64,000 nt of DNA from Enterobacter cloacae complex sp. ECNIH7 (GTDB lineage: Bacteria; Pseudomonadota; Gammaproteobacteria; Enterobacterales; Enterobacteriaceae), in the NCBI RefSeq assembly GCF_002208095.1, contig NZ_CP017990.1:2046001-2110000 (forward strand), in the 5' to 3' direction. Below the pieces are notes generated by a model that saw only the letters and a list, made by a program, of their open reading frames with translations, was not told the DNA's origin and did no database searches. Below, in pieces: positions 56,424 to 64,000 of this stretch. Position numbers and translations under genes: made by a program. Position 1 is the first letter of the stretch; each line of letters starts with the position of its first letter.

Positions 56424-57408
56424 GCGCACCTCCGCGACGAAAGATAAGCCACAGAAACCACGGCGCGCCGAGAAGACTGGTCAGTAAGCCGACCGGCATT
56501 TCCGCCGGGGCGACCAGGCTGCGCGCCAGCGTATCGGCAACCAGCAGAAGCAACGCGCCGGCCAGCACCGAGCCGGGGAGCACGGCCCGGTGGTCGGCTC
56601 CCAGCCACATGCGCACCAGGTGCGGCACCACCAGGCCGACAAAGCCGATTACGCCGCTGACCGCAACGGCAGCGGCCACCAGCAGGGCGCTGCACAACAG
56701 CAGGATCCGCTGCACGGCGGCAACCTCCACGCCGAGGTAATGTGCCTCTTCGTCGCCCAGCTGCAGCAGGTTGAGGGCGCCTGCCAGACGCCAGATCGCG
56801 AGCGCGGTGGGAACCATCAGCGACGCGACGGCCAGCAGCGTTGACCACTGCGCCTGGCCGAGGCTGCCCATTCCCCAGAGCGAAAGCTGGCGAAGCTGGG
56901 CATCATTGCTGAGCCATGACAGCACCCCGACGGCCGCGCCGCACAGGGCGTTGATGGCAATTCCCACCAGCAGCAGGCGCGACAGGGAAGCGTCACGCTG
57001 TCGGCTGAGCAGGAAAATCACGAAGGTGGCGGCCAGCGCGCCGAGAAACGCCGCCAGCATCGGGGCATACAGCATCACCAGTGCAGGCAGCGAGAGCGGA
57101 AGAACCACCCACAGCGCAACGGCGAGCGCCGCGCCGCTGCTGATGCCGAGCAGTCCCGGGTCCGCCAGCGGATTTCGAAACAGCCCCTGCATCACGCAGC
57201 CCGCCAGCGCCAGTGAACCGCCGATAGCCAGCGCCAGCAGCACGCGAGGCAGGCGGATCGTCAGCCAGATTTGACGCAGCGCCTCGTCGGTGCCGTTCCA
57301 CAGCAGGCCGATCGGCAGGCGCAGCGCGCCAATACCGCTGGCCGTCAGCGTCGTGACGACCAGCAGAGCGGCCAGCATCCATAATGACAGGGCGACTCGC
57401 CGGGACAT
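56416..57408 (-). CDS. hmuU: Haem ABC transporter permease
   Basis: FecCD-family inner-membrane permease, 330 residues, about ten helices. Family blocks LPRVLLALAIGGSLALAGCVMQ, NPLADPGLLGISSGAALAV and GVIGFVGLVVPHLVRM parallel those of btuC in this window. Its ATG shares one base with the hmuT stop (TGATG). Confidence 0.95.
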   Translation of the reverse strand: MSRRVALSLWMLAALLVVTTLTASGIGALRLPIGLLWNGTDEALRQIWLTIRLPRVLLALAIGGSLALAGCVMQGLFRNPLADPGLLGISSGAALAVALWVVLPLSLPALVMLYAPMLAAFLGALAATFVIFLLSRQRDASLSRLLLVGIAINALCGAAVGVLSWLSNDAQLRQLSLWGMGSLGQAQWSTLLAVASLMVPTALAIWRLAGALNLLQLGDEEAHYLGVEVAAVQRILLLCSALLVAAAVAVSGVIGFVGLVVPHLVRMWLGADHRAVLPGSVLAGALLLLVADTLARSLVAPAEMPVGLLTSLLGAPWFLWLIFRRGGAHG

Positions 57409-58229
57409 CAGGGCAGTTGCTCCGCTTTGGCCCGCAGCTGCTGGATGGCTTCCGGCGTTCGCACGCTGAAGCCCAGCAGCGCCATATCGTCAATCGCCAG
57501 CACCTGCTTGTTCCGTCCCGCCGGGGTTTGCGCCAGGCCGGGCAGCGTCCACAGATTTGCTTCACCGCCCAGGGCGTTGAGACCGTCCTGAGAAATCACC
57601 ACCAGATCGGGTCGGCTGGCGATCGTGCCTTCCTGAGACAGCGGCTGATAGCGGGTAAACCCCTGCATCGCGTTCTGCAGTCCCGCCGCACGAATGGCCG
57701 CATCCGCGCCGGTCTGTTGTCCGGCGGCCATGGCGGTCATCCCGCCGTGGTTGAGAATAAACAGCACCCGCTTATTGAGCGGCGACGCGGGAAGCGCCGA
57801 CAGCGCCTGGCGCAGGGTGCTGCGCAGGACCTCCCCCTCGGCCTCGCGGTGCGTCGCTTCAGCGACGATCCGCACCTTTTCGTCAATGACGTTCAGGTCG
57901 TTACTGGCAGGAACAGCGATCACCCTGACGTGGCTTTGCTCAACCTGCTTTAGCGCCAGAGACGGCTGCGCCTGAGCGCTGGCCAGCACCAGCGTGGGGC
58001 GCATGGACAAGATCCCTTCCGCATTGAGCTGGCGCAGATAGCCCACGTCAGGCAGTGAATTCGCCGCCTGCGGCCACTGGCTGGTGCTGTCGCGAGCCAC
58101 CAGGGAAGACGCCGCGCCGAGGGCGTAGACAATCTCGGTGACGTCGCCGCCGAGGGTAACGATTTTCTCCTGCGGCGCAGCAAACGCCAGCAGGGGCAGG
58201 GCGCTGAGCAGGGCAAGCCACCGTTTCAT
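57408..58229 (-). CDS. hmuT: Periplasmic haem-binding protein
   Basis: Haem-binding protein that passes haem from the TonB receptor to HmuUV. Length 273 residues; signal peptide MKRWLALLSALPLLAFA then APQEK. Class III fold with IVTLGGDVTEIVYALGA at the start, RDSTSQWPQ, and the helical backbone domain. The Tyr commonly used as haem ligand may be in DVGYLRQL. ATGA overlap of 4 bases with hmuS. Confidence 0.93.
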   Translation of the reverse strand: MKRWLALLSALPLLAFAAPQEKIVTLGGDVTEIVYALGAASSLVARDSTSQWPQAANSLPDVGYLRQLNAEGILSMRPTLVLASAQAQPSLALKQVEQSHVRVIAVPASNDLNVIDEKVRIVAEATHREAEGEVLRSTLRQALSALPASPLNKRVLFILNHGGMTAMAAGQQTGADAAIRAAGLQNAMQGFTRYQPLSQEGTIASRPDLVVISQDGLNALGGEANLWTLPGLAQTPAGRNKQVLAIDDMALLGFSVRTPEAIQQLRAKAEQLP

Positions 58230-59254
58230 GCGGCCAGCCCTTTCGCCGTTAAGGCGTCAATCTGGCTGCGCCACTGGCTCTGCTCCGGTTCGCCTTCCGT
58301 ACGCTGGCCGTACAGCTGGGCGATTTGCGTTCCATCGGCGGCAAACAGCTCCAGGCTGGTGACATGCCCGTCAGCCGTCGGCTTGCGCGTGACCCACGTT
58401 TCCGCAATGGATCCTTCAAGCAGATGCAGGGTAAAGGTTGGGTTAAAGACGTTCAGCCAGCCTTTCATTGGCACCAGCTTTTCCACCGCGCCGGTGAAGA
58501 TCTGCACGCAGCCGCGGTTGCCGACGAAGACCATGATTTCGTTACCGTCCCGACGCGCCGTCTCCAGGAGCTGCGCCAGCGCGGTGTTTTCTACCCGGCA
58601 GGCCAGATCGTCACCCACCAGGCGAAACGCCTGCTGGCGGCTGAGGTTATGGCGCTTGAGCAGGCTGAAGAACTGATGAACGTCGGTCATGGCGCGCCAC
58701 TCGCTATCCACGAGAGCAGCATTTGCGTTTTCTGCATGAGCCGGGGCATCGGCCATCTTCAACGCCAGCGGAGGATTCTCGGCAAAGATAAAGCGGGTCA
58801 GCACGCCGCCCCAGGCTGAAACGTCGGTATTATCCGTGGCGTAGACCTTCAGCAGGGCATCGCCCTGATGGTCGAAGAACTGAATGCTCTGCCGCTCGCC
58901 GCGGGCGGTGGCTTCACTGATGTGAAACGCGCTCGCCCACTGGTTGAGGAACAGGCGCAGATCCAGCGCGCGCGGGTTCAGCACCAGCCCGGCGTGGCCG
59001 TTCAGGTGCTGGTTGGTAAATCTCCCGACCTGCTCGTGAACGGCGTATTCGTTGCGGCAGATACATTTGGTTTCGCCCACCGCCTCCAGCGCACCCAGGA
59101 TCTCGCGGATTTCACCGCGCAGTCGCCAGGCGTCGTGACCTACGCGGGCAAAGGTCAGCTCTGCTTCACTGATGTTCATTAACCCCGCGACGTCGCGCGC
59201 GTACTTACCCGGATTGGCTTCTTTTAGCTCAAGCCAGCGCGTGTAGTGATTCAT
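58226..59254 (-). CDS. hmuS: Haem-degrading/haem transport protein HmuS
   Basis: Cytoplasmic HemS/ChuS/HmuS-family protein of 342 residues made of two similar halves, binding and probably breaking down haem. Visible family blocks: MNHYTRWLELKEANPGKYARDVAGLMNISEAEL, NEYAVHEQVGRF, LNPRALDLRLFLNQWASAF and FVGNRGCVQIFTGAVEKLVPM. Haem-ligand His is expected in the C-terminal half. AAGGAAGAG lies before the ATG at 59254; the upstream in-frame ATG lacks a ribosome site. Confidence 0.93.
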   Translation of the reverse strand: MNHYTRWLELKEANPGKYARDVAGLMNISEAELTFARVGHDAWRLRGEIREILGALEAVGETKCICRNEYAVHEQVGRFTNQHLNGHAGLVLNPRALDLRLFLNQWASAFHISEATARGERQSIQFFDHQGDALLKVYATDNTDVSAWGGVLTRFIFAENPPLALKMADAPAHAENANAALVDSEWRAMTDVHQFFSLLKRHNLSRQQAFRLVGDDLACRVENTALAQLLETARRDGNEIMVFVGNRGCVQIFTGAVEKLVPMKGWLNVFNPTFTLHLLEGSIAETWVTRKPTADGHVTSLELFAADGTQIAQLYGQRTEGEPEQSQWRSQIDALTAKGLAA

Positions 59255-59289
59255 TGTCTCTTCCTTCTGAATAGTTGCCCCGAAGGGAA

Positions 59290-61272
59290 TTACCACTGAT
59301 AGCTTACGAAAATCTTGCCGTTACGACCGTCCTGCGGAATGCCCTGAGGTGACCAGTACGCTTTGTCAAAGGCGTTGCCCAGCACCAGCGTGGTGGTCAC
59401 GCCCTTGAGCTGCTCCTGGCCTTTATAGCTGACGTAGAAATCGTTGACCGCATAGCCCGGCTGCTTGCTGTAGCTGCTGCTGACGTGGGTTGAGCGATCG
59501 GCAAAGGTGCCGATCCAGCCGACGGAGAACCCGCTTTGCGCCACCGGGATATCCAGCCTGCTGGTGACGGTGTCCGGATTAATGCTGGAGATGTACTCGC
59601 CCGTATCGGTGTCTTTCCCGCGCGTGCGGTTATAGGCCAGATCGAGGCTGAAGAGATCGGCCGAATATTTTGCCATCATATCCCAACCCCAGATTTTGGC
59701 GTTCGGGACGTTGTACGACATGGTGGTCGCGGCGGCAAAATCGACGGTGGTGGAGATATAGTCTTTGGCTTTGGTATCGAAATAGCTGGCTTTAAACTCC
59801 AGCGCATCGTTGGCAAGCATCAGATCGTCAAAGCGCAGGCCAAAACCAAACTCCTGCGTTTCGTTGGTTTCCGGGCGCAGGTTCGGGTTTGGCACCCAGT
59901 AGTTGGTATAGAAGCGGCCAATGGAGAAGTGTTTGGCGTCGTTATACATCTCGCCCATGGTCGGCGCGCGGAAGGCCTGCGCGTAAGAGCCAAACAGCAT
60001 CAGCCAGTCGGTTGGGCTGACGGTTAACCCGGCGCGGGATGACCACTTATCGGCATCCACATCCTTGTAGCCGTCGCTGCTGCCGCGGTAGTTGTCATAG
60101 CGCGTGCCGCCCAGCAGGGTAACAGGCAGATCGCGCAGGGTGATCTCATCCTGCAGCCAGCCGGAGCTGAAGTCGATTTTCGCGTCCGGGAAGCCGGTGG
60201 TTGCCCCGCCCGGATGCTGCTCCTGACGATAGTATTCCCCGCCGTAGGTCAGAAGGTGTGCTGCAAAGGTGTCGCTGAACAGACGGGTGCGGTTTTCCAC
60301 CTTGCCGCCTTTGGTCGTTTGCTTGCGAAACTCACCGCTGCCGTCGACGTTCTGGGCATTAATGCGCGCTTCGGACCAGTAGACCTTCGCGTCGGCGTCC
60401 AGCCAGTCGTACCCTTCCGGTGCAATGTGGTAGCCAACCTGCGCATCGCGCTGGATGGTGGAGCGGTCGGTCATCGGGTTACTGCTGTCCGCCCCGGTGG
60501 TTTGCGGATTTTTTGGCTCCTGGGCGGCGTTGTTGTAGTAGCGCAGGGAGCCGCTCAGGGTCTGGGCCGGGTCGATTTTCCAGCTGCCTTTCGCCAGCAT
60601 GTTGTTGATGGATTCGTCGTTAGGCGCGGTAGCACCGTCGCTCTGGCGGATGTCACCGCGATCCCGGCTGGACCAGGAGACCAGACCGTCCAGCGTATCG
60701 GTGCGGCCATAGGCGCTGGCACCCATCCCGAGGCTATGATCGCCCGTCGCGCCCGTTCCAAACACGCGGTAGCCGCTGTTTTTACCCGGTTCGAGCAGAT
60801 CGTTGGCATCGGCGGTGTCATAAGAGATCACGCCGCCCAGCGCGCCGCTGCCGTACAGCAGGGCCGACGGGCCGCGGACCACCTCGATACGTTTGATTAG
60901 CGCGGGATCGAGGAAGGTGCTGTTCAGGTGGCCGGTATCGGTTCCCTGGCGCACGCCGTCAACCAGCACCAGCACGCCGCGGCGGTCATAGCCGCGCAGG
61001 TTGACGTCCTGCCCGTTGGTGCGCCCAGTGCCGTCCAGCGTCAGACCAGGCACGTTACGCAGCAGATCGGCCGCCGAGCTGGCGGTTTGTTTCTCCGGCG
61101 CGCTGGCGTCAATCACGCTTACCATCATGGGCGCTTCAAAGGCGCTGCGGGCGTTGCCCGTGGCGGTGACGGTAATGTCGTCTGTGGCGGCGAACGCGAT
61201 GCCCGGCAGGGCGCTAACAATCGCCAGCGCCAGAAATGACGGACGTAAAGATGCGGAAGGCAGGTGTGGCAT
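59290..61272 (-). CDS. hmuR: TonB-dependent haem/haemoglobin receptor
   Basis: Outer-membrane receptor for haem or haemoproteins, 660 residues. Signal peptide ending AFA then ATDD; TonB box-like DDITVTA directly after it; plug domain with RNVPGLTLDGTG and RGYDRRGVLVLVDGVRQG; 22-strand barrel ending in a C-terminal Trp (FVSYQW). The haem-receptor signature is present: FRAPTMGEMYNDAKHF (FRAP box plus a His) and VPNPNLRPETNE (NPNL box). GGAGAG before the ATG. Follows hemP by 77 bases and precedes hmuS by 35. Confidence 0.95.
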   Translation of the reverse strand: MPHLPSASLRPSFLALAIVSALPGIAFAATDDITVTATGNARSAFEAPMMVSVIDASAPEKQTASSAADLLRNVPGLTLDGTGRTNGQDVNLRGYDRRGVLVLVDGVRQGTDTGHLNSTFLDPALIKRIEVVRGPSALLYGSGALGGVISYDTADANDLLEPGKNSGYRVFGTGATGDHSLGMGASAYGRTDTLDGLVSWSSRDRGDIRQSDGATAPNDESINNMLAKGSWKIDPAQTLSGSLRYYNNAAQEPKNPQTTGADSSNPMTDRSTIQRDAQVGYHIAPEGYDWLDADAKVYWSEARINAQNVDGSGEFRKQTTKGGKVENRTRLFSDTFAAHLLTYGGEYYRQEQHPGGATTGFPDAKIDFSSGWLQDEITLRDLPVTLLGGTRYDNYRGSSDGYKDVDADKWSSRAGLTVSPTDWLMLFGSYAQAFRAPTMGEMYNDAKHFSIGRFYTNYWVPNPNLRPETNETQEFGFGLRFDDLMLANDALEFKASYFDTKAKDYISTTVDFAAATTMSYNVPNAKIWGWDMMAKYSADLFSLDLAYNRTRGKDTDTGEYISSINPDTVTSRLDIPVAQSGFSVGWIGTFADRSTHVSSSYSKQPGYAVNDFYVSYKGQEQLKGVTTTLVLGNAFDKAYWSPQGIPQDGRNGKIFVSYQW

Positions 61273-61349
61273 AGCAACTCTCCATAAGAAGTGAAAAGCG
61301 CTGGCTGCCTGGGTATCACCTGGGTGGCTGGCGTATTTTTAGGTGTTGT

Positions 61350-61532
61350 TTATTTTGTGAGGATCAGTTTTCCGGCATGGGTCTGGCGCAGAAGATAGCG
61401 CTGTCCGTCATGCTCGATAATGACCCGTCCCTCATCGCCGAGGAGGGTTTTGCTGTCAATGCGACGCTCGGTAAGGGCTGGTGCTGTGTCTGTTTTTGCT
61501 GGCGTTGCCGCGCTGTTATCCGTACGTGACAT
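61350..61532 (-). CDS. hemP: Hemin uptake protein HemP
   Basis: Small protein of 60 residues with the conserved HemP core IDSKTLLGDEGRVIIEHDGQRYLLRQT and GKLILTK at the C-terminus. In Burkholderia and others HemP is needed for full hmu expression. First gene of hemP-hmuRSTUV and right behind a Fur box. E. coli K-12 keeps this gene alone (ydiE) between aroH and selO. Start at MSRTDN chosen from family length; an in-frame start six codons upstream is possible. Confidence 0.9.
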   Translation of the reverse strand: MSRTDNSAATPAKTDTAPALTERRIDSKTLLGDEGRVIIEHDGQRYLLRQTHAGKLILTK

Positions 61533-61557
61533 AATGTATATAAATAACAATCAATGT

Positions 61558-61576
61558 AACAATGATAATCATTATC
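61558..61576. promoter_or_regulatory. Fur box upstream of hemP
   Basis: AACAATGATAATCATTATC matches the 19-bp Fur consensus at about 17 positions, including the whole AATGATAATCATTATC part. It lies 26 bases before the hemP ATG, where bound Fur would cover the promoter, so the haem operon should be repressed when iron is plentiful. Confidence 0.9.
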
Positions 61577-61644
61577 AATAAACTGCAAATTGACGGCAAG
61601 CGTTTTTGTGAAAAAAGGGTGAGGGGATCAAATTTGGGGGTGAG

Positions 61645-61734
61645 GTGCGGTCTGATGCCCTCACTCCGACCCTCTCCCACTGGGAGAGGGAGAAGGGCAC
61701 AATCGTAGGTCGGGTAAGCGCAGCGCCACCCGAC
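61645..61734. repeat. Composite REP-like element upstream of hemP / after aroH
   Basis: Copy of the CCCTCTCCC/GGGAGAGGG class (61645-61690, reverse orientation to the first copy) followed by GTCGGGTAAGCG...CGCCACCCGAC (61709-61734) of the second class. The pair has the same two classes as the 19599-19678 element, in the opposite order. Sits at the 3' end of aroH. Confidence 0.75.
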
Positions 61735-61741
61735 AATAACA

Positions 61742-62788
61742 TCAGAAGCGAGAATCTACCGCAGCTGCCAGCTTCTCCAGCAGCAGTTCGCTGTCTTCCC
61801 AGCTCAGGCACGGGTCGGTGATCGACTGGCCGTAAACCATCTGCTGTCCGGCAACGATTTTCTGCGTGCCTTCTTTGATAAAGCTCTCAGCCATAATCCC
61901 TGCAACGGCGGTCGAGCCGCTGCGGATCTGCTGGCAGATCTCATCGCAGACGTCCAGCTGGCGGCGATGCTGCTTCTGGCAGTTGCCGTGGCTGAAATCC
62001 ACCACCAGATGTTCCGGCAGGTCGAACTCGGCCAGCGTTTCGCAGGCCGCCGCAATATCTTGGGCATGGTAATTGGGCTTCTTTCCGCCGCGCATAATGA
62101 TATGCCCGTAAGGGTTACCGCTGGTCTGGTAGATGGTCATATGACCGCTCTTATCCGGCGACAGGAACATGTGGCTGGCACGGGCAGCGCGGATGGCATC
62201 AACCGCGATACGGGTGTTGCCATCGGTCCCGTTTTTGAAGCCGACCGGGCATGAGAGGGCGGAGGCCATCTCACGGTGGATCTGGCTTTCGGTGGTGCGC
62301 GCGCCAATCGCGCCCCAGCTGATCAGATCGGCGATAAACTGCCCGGTCACCATATCGAGAAACTCGGTCGCCGTCGGAACGCCCAGCTCGTTGACCTGTA
62401 AAAGCAGCTTCCGCGCCAGCTCGATGCCGTGGTTAACGCGATAGCTGCCGTTCAGGTCAGGATCCGAAATCAGCCCCTTCCAGCCGACTACGGTACGCGG
62501 TTTTTCAAAGTAGGTGCGCATCACGATCTCAAGGCGATGCTGGTACTTATCCCGCAGTCCCTGAAGTCGTTTTGCATAATCCATCGCGGCATCCAGATCG
62601 TGGATAGAGCAAGGCCCAATCACTACCAGAAGACGTTTGTCTTCACCGTTCAGGATTTTTTCAATGCGGCGGCGGGAGGCCGTCACATGTTCCGCGACGG
62701 CGGCGGAAACGGGATGCCGCTGTGCCAGTTCAGCCGGCGTGACCAGGCTGTCAATGCGCGCAGTGCGGAGTTCATCGGTTTTATTCAT
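61742..62788 (-). CDS. aroH: Tryptophan-sensitive DAHP synthase
   Basis: First committed step of the shikimate pathway: PEP plus erythrose 4-phosphate to DAHP; this isozyme is inhibited by Trp. Length 348 residues, as in E. coli AroH. Type I alpha DAHP synthase motifs: VIGPCSIHD, RTYFEKPRTVVGWKGLISDPDLNGSY, GARTTESQIHREMASALS, and VDFSHGNCQK with the metal His. The Trp-type assignment rests on length, neighbours and the TrpR operator upstream. Confidence 0.96.
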   Translation of the reverse strand: MNKTDELRTARIDSLVTPAELAQRHPVSAAVAEHVTASRRRIEKILNGEDKRLLVVIGPCSIHDLDAAMDYAKRLQGLRDKYQHRLEIVMRTYFEKPRTVVGWKGLISDPDLNGSYRVNHGIELARKLLLQVNELGVPTATEFLDMVTGQFIADLISWGAIGARTTESQIHREMASALSCPVGFKNGTDGNTRIAVDAIRAARASHMFLSPDKSGHMTIYQTSGNPYGHIIMRGGKKPNYHAQDIAAACETLAEFDLPEHLVVDFSHGNCQKQHRRQLDVCDEICQQIRSGSTAVAGIMAESFIKEGTQKIVAGQQMVYGQSITDPCLSWEDSELLLEKLAAAVDSRF

Positions 62789-62928
62789 GGAATGTCTCAG
62801 AAAATTTTTGCTTCATCGGCAGACTACCGGGAAGTGATGGGCATCACCTTAAACCAATCCCTGCTGATTTCAAGTTCGGGGCGACACCGCCCCGTGGTTG
62901 CAGATGATAATACCTGAATCTGAGCTAA

Positions 62929-62948
62929 TGTACTAGCATATTAGTACA
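62929..62948. promoter_or_regulatory. TrpR operator of aroH
   Basis: TGTACTAGCATATTAGTACA is a near-perfect 20-bp dyad closely matching the TrpR operator core GTACTAGTTAACTAGTAC. It lies about 140 bases before aroH and overlaps the last codons and stop of ppsR. Confidence 0.88.
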
Positions 62949-63774
62949 TGCGGCGATTAAGCCCCATGATGTCCAGAATTTTGGTGGCAATTTCTTCAAC
63001 CGAATAGTTGGTGCTGTTCAGCCACGGGATCTGGTTTTTGCGGTACAGCGCTTCCACTTCCGAGACCTCCATCCGGCACTGGCGCATGGAGGCGTAGCGG
63101 CTGTTCTCGCGGCGCTCCTCGCGGATGGCAGCAAGGCGTTCCGGGTTGATCGTCAGGCCGAACAGCTTGTGCTGCAGCGGCTTAAGGGCGGCGGGCAGCA
63201 CCAGGTTATCCATGTCGTCGGCGATAAACGGGTAGTTTGCGGCGCGAATGCCAAACTGCATCGCCAGATAAAGGCTGGTCGGGGTTTTGCCGCAGCGCGA
63301 CACGCCAAGCAGGATCACCTGCGCCTGGTCGAGATTTCGCAGCGAAATACCGTCGTCGTGGGCGAGGGTGTAGTCGATAGCGGCGATACGCGCGTCGTAC
63401 TTGGTCAGGTTGCCGGGGTTCAGCCCGTGGGTACGGTGGGCAATCGGGGTCGGGTCGAGCTTCAGCTCGCTTTGCAGCGGAGCCACCAGCGCCTGTACGA
63501 TATCCTGGCAGAAGCCTTCACTTTGCAGAATGATGGAGCGAATCTCCGGGATCACGATAGAGTAGAACACCAGCGGGCGGACGCCGGTCTGCTGGTAGAT
63601 GGCGTCAATCTGGTCCTTCACCGCTTTGGCGCGGCTCTCGTTTTCAACAAACGGCAGCGTGATGCTGTTAATCGAGACGGGAAACTGCGACATCACCGCG
63701 TGGCCCAGCACCTCGGCGGTGATCGCCGTACCATCAGAAATATAAAAAACGTGGCGATCGACAGCACTATCCAT
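62941..63774 (-). CDS. ppsR: PEP synthase regulatory protein (bifunctional kinase/pyrophosphorylase)
   Basis: Inactivates PEP synthetase by ADP-dependent phosphorylation of a Thr and reactivates it by Pi-dependent removal. DUF299 family, 277 residues as in E. coli. P-loop GVSRCGKT at 157-164, N-terminal [20 protein letters not shown]. Start [15 protein letters not shown] matches E. coli; a GTG three codons upstream is possible. Lies divergent from the expected ppsA. Confidence 0.96.
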   Translation of the reverse strand: MDSAVDRHVFYISDGTAITAEVLGHAVMSQFPVSINSITLPFVENESRAKAVKDQIDAIYQQTGVRPLVFYSIVIPEIRSIILQSEGFCQDIVQALVAPLQSELKLDPTPIAHRTHGLNPGNLTKYDARIAAIDYTLAHDDGISLRNLDQAQVILLGVSRCGKTPTSLYLAMQFGIRAANYPFIADDMDNLVLPAALKPLQHKLFGLTINPERLAAIREERRENSRYASMRQCRMEVSEVEALYRKNQIPWLNSTNYSVEEIATKILDIMGLNRRMY

Positions 63775-64000
63775 TTTACTCACCCTGAATATCAGACCTA
63801 ATTGTCTGAAAGCATAAATTAAAAAAGTAAATTACACAGCAAAGAACTTATCCTAATTATGAATGAAACGCTGTTTTTGATTTTCCTGAAAAGTGGATTT
63901 CATTTTTCAAATAGCGACTTTATTTTTGGGGTTTCTGGCTGAATATAGAGGAATCATCGGGTTAATCGTTGATGGGAAAGTATCCGAAAAGTTGAAATTT
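63775..64000 (+). promoter_or_regulatory. ppsR-ppsA divergent control region (cut by window end)
   Basis: A+T-rich sequence with no credible start codon for a long frame. AATGAAACGCTGTTTT (63862-63877) resembles the Cra site consensus TGAAWCSNT; E. coli ppsA is activated by Cra, and ppsA is expected just beyond the window. The Cra reading is a moderate match only. Confidence 0.4.

Overview
This window is an Enterobacteriaceae chromosome segment of Enterobacter type (Enterobacter, Lelliottia or Leclercia would all fit). The gene order follows the E. coli K-12 topB-to-ppsA interval almost gene for gene and most proteins are close to the E. coli length, but coding regions look more G+C-rich than E. 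coli and two blocks absent from K-12 are present. The genus is an inference. I see no phage, transposase, integron, CRISPR array, tRNA or rRNA.

Layout. 1-2.2 kb: end of topB, then convergent gdhA. 2.4-10.5 kb: ynjH, nudG, an ynjA-ynjF pair, and a tight minus-strand directon xthA-ydjZ-ynjB-ynjC-ynjD-ynjE (repair nuclease, VTT membrane protein, ABC importer, rhodanese). 10.5-17 kb: astCADBE, the arginine succinyltransferase pathway, behind a clear sigma-54 promoter. 17-21 kb: spy, ves, SOS-controlled cho, nadE, osmE. 21.4-26.6 kb: chbBCARFG for chitobiose uptake and breakdown. 26.7-36.5 kb: katE, cedA, tcyP, SOS-controlled ydjM, hxpB, yniB, yniA, ydiZ, pfkB, ydiY. 36.5-44.3 kb: two tiny membrane-protein genes (yniD and an unrecognised 30-codon ORF), then the translation cluster thrS-infC-rpmI-rplT-pheM-pheS-pheT-ihfA with its leader peptide, AUU start and RNA control elements. 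44.4-49.8 kb: btuCED, nlpC, ydiV, selO.

49.8-61.6 kb is the accessory part. First comes a complete route for D-3-hydroxybutyrate and acetoacetate: a dehydrogenase, a GntP-family permease, a thiolase and a two-subunit CoA-transferase, divergent from a LysR regulator whose start is preceded by a perfect 12-bp inverted repeat. Second is a complete Fur-type haem uptake operon, hemP-hmuR-hmuS-hmuT-hmuU-hmuV. As I recall K-12, only hemP (ydiE) stands between aroH and selO there. The window closes with aroH (TrpR operator), ppsR and the start of the ppsR-ppsA divergent control region.

Nothing here is a wholly new system. The best candidates for new biology are the 30-residue membrane-protein ORF beside yniD, the LysR-controlled ketone-body cassette with its operator, composite REP-like repeats in several intergenic gaps, and rearranged ynj/ydj operons.
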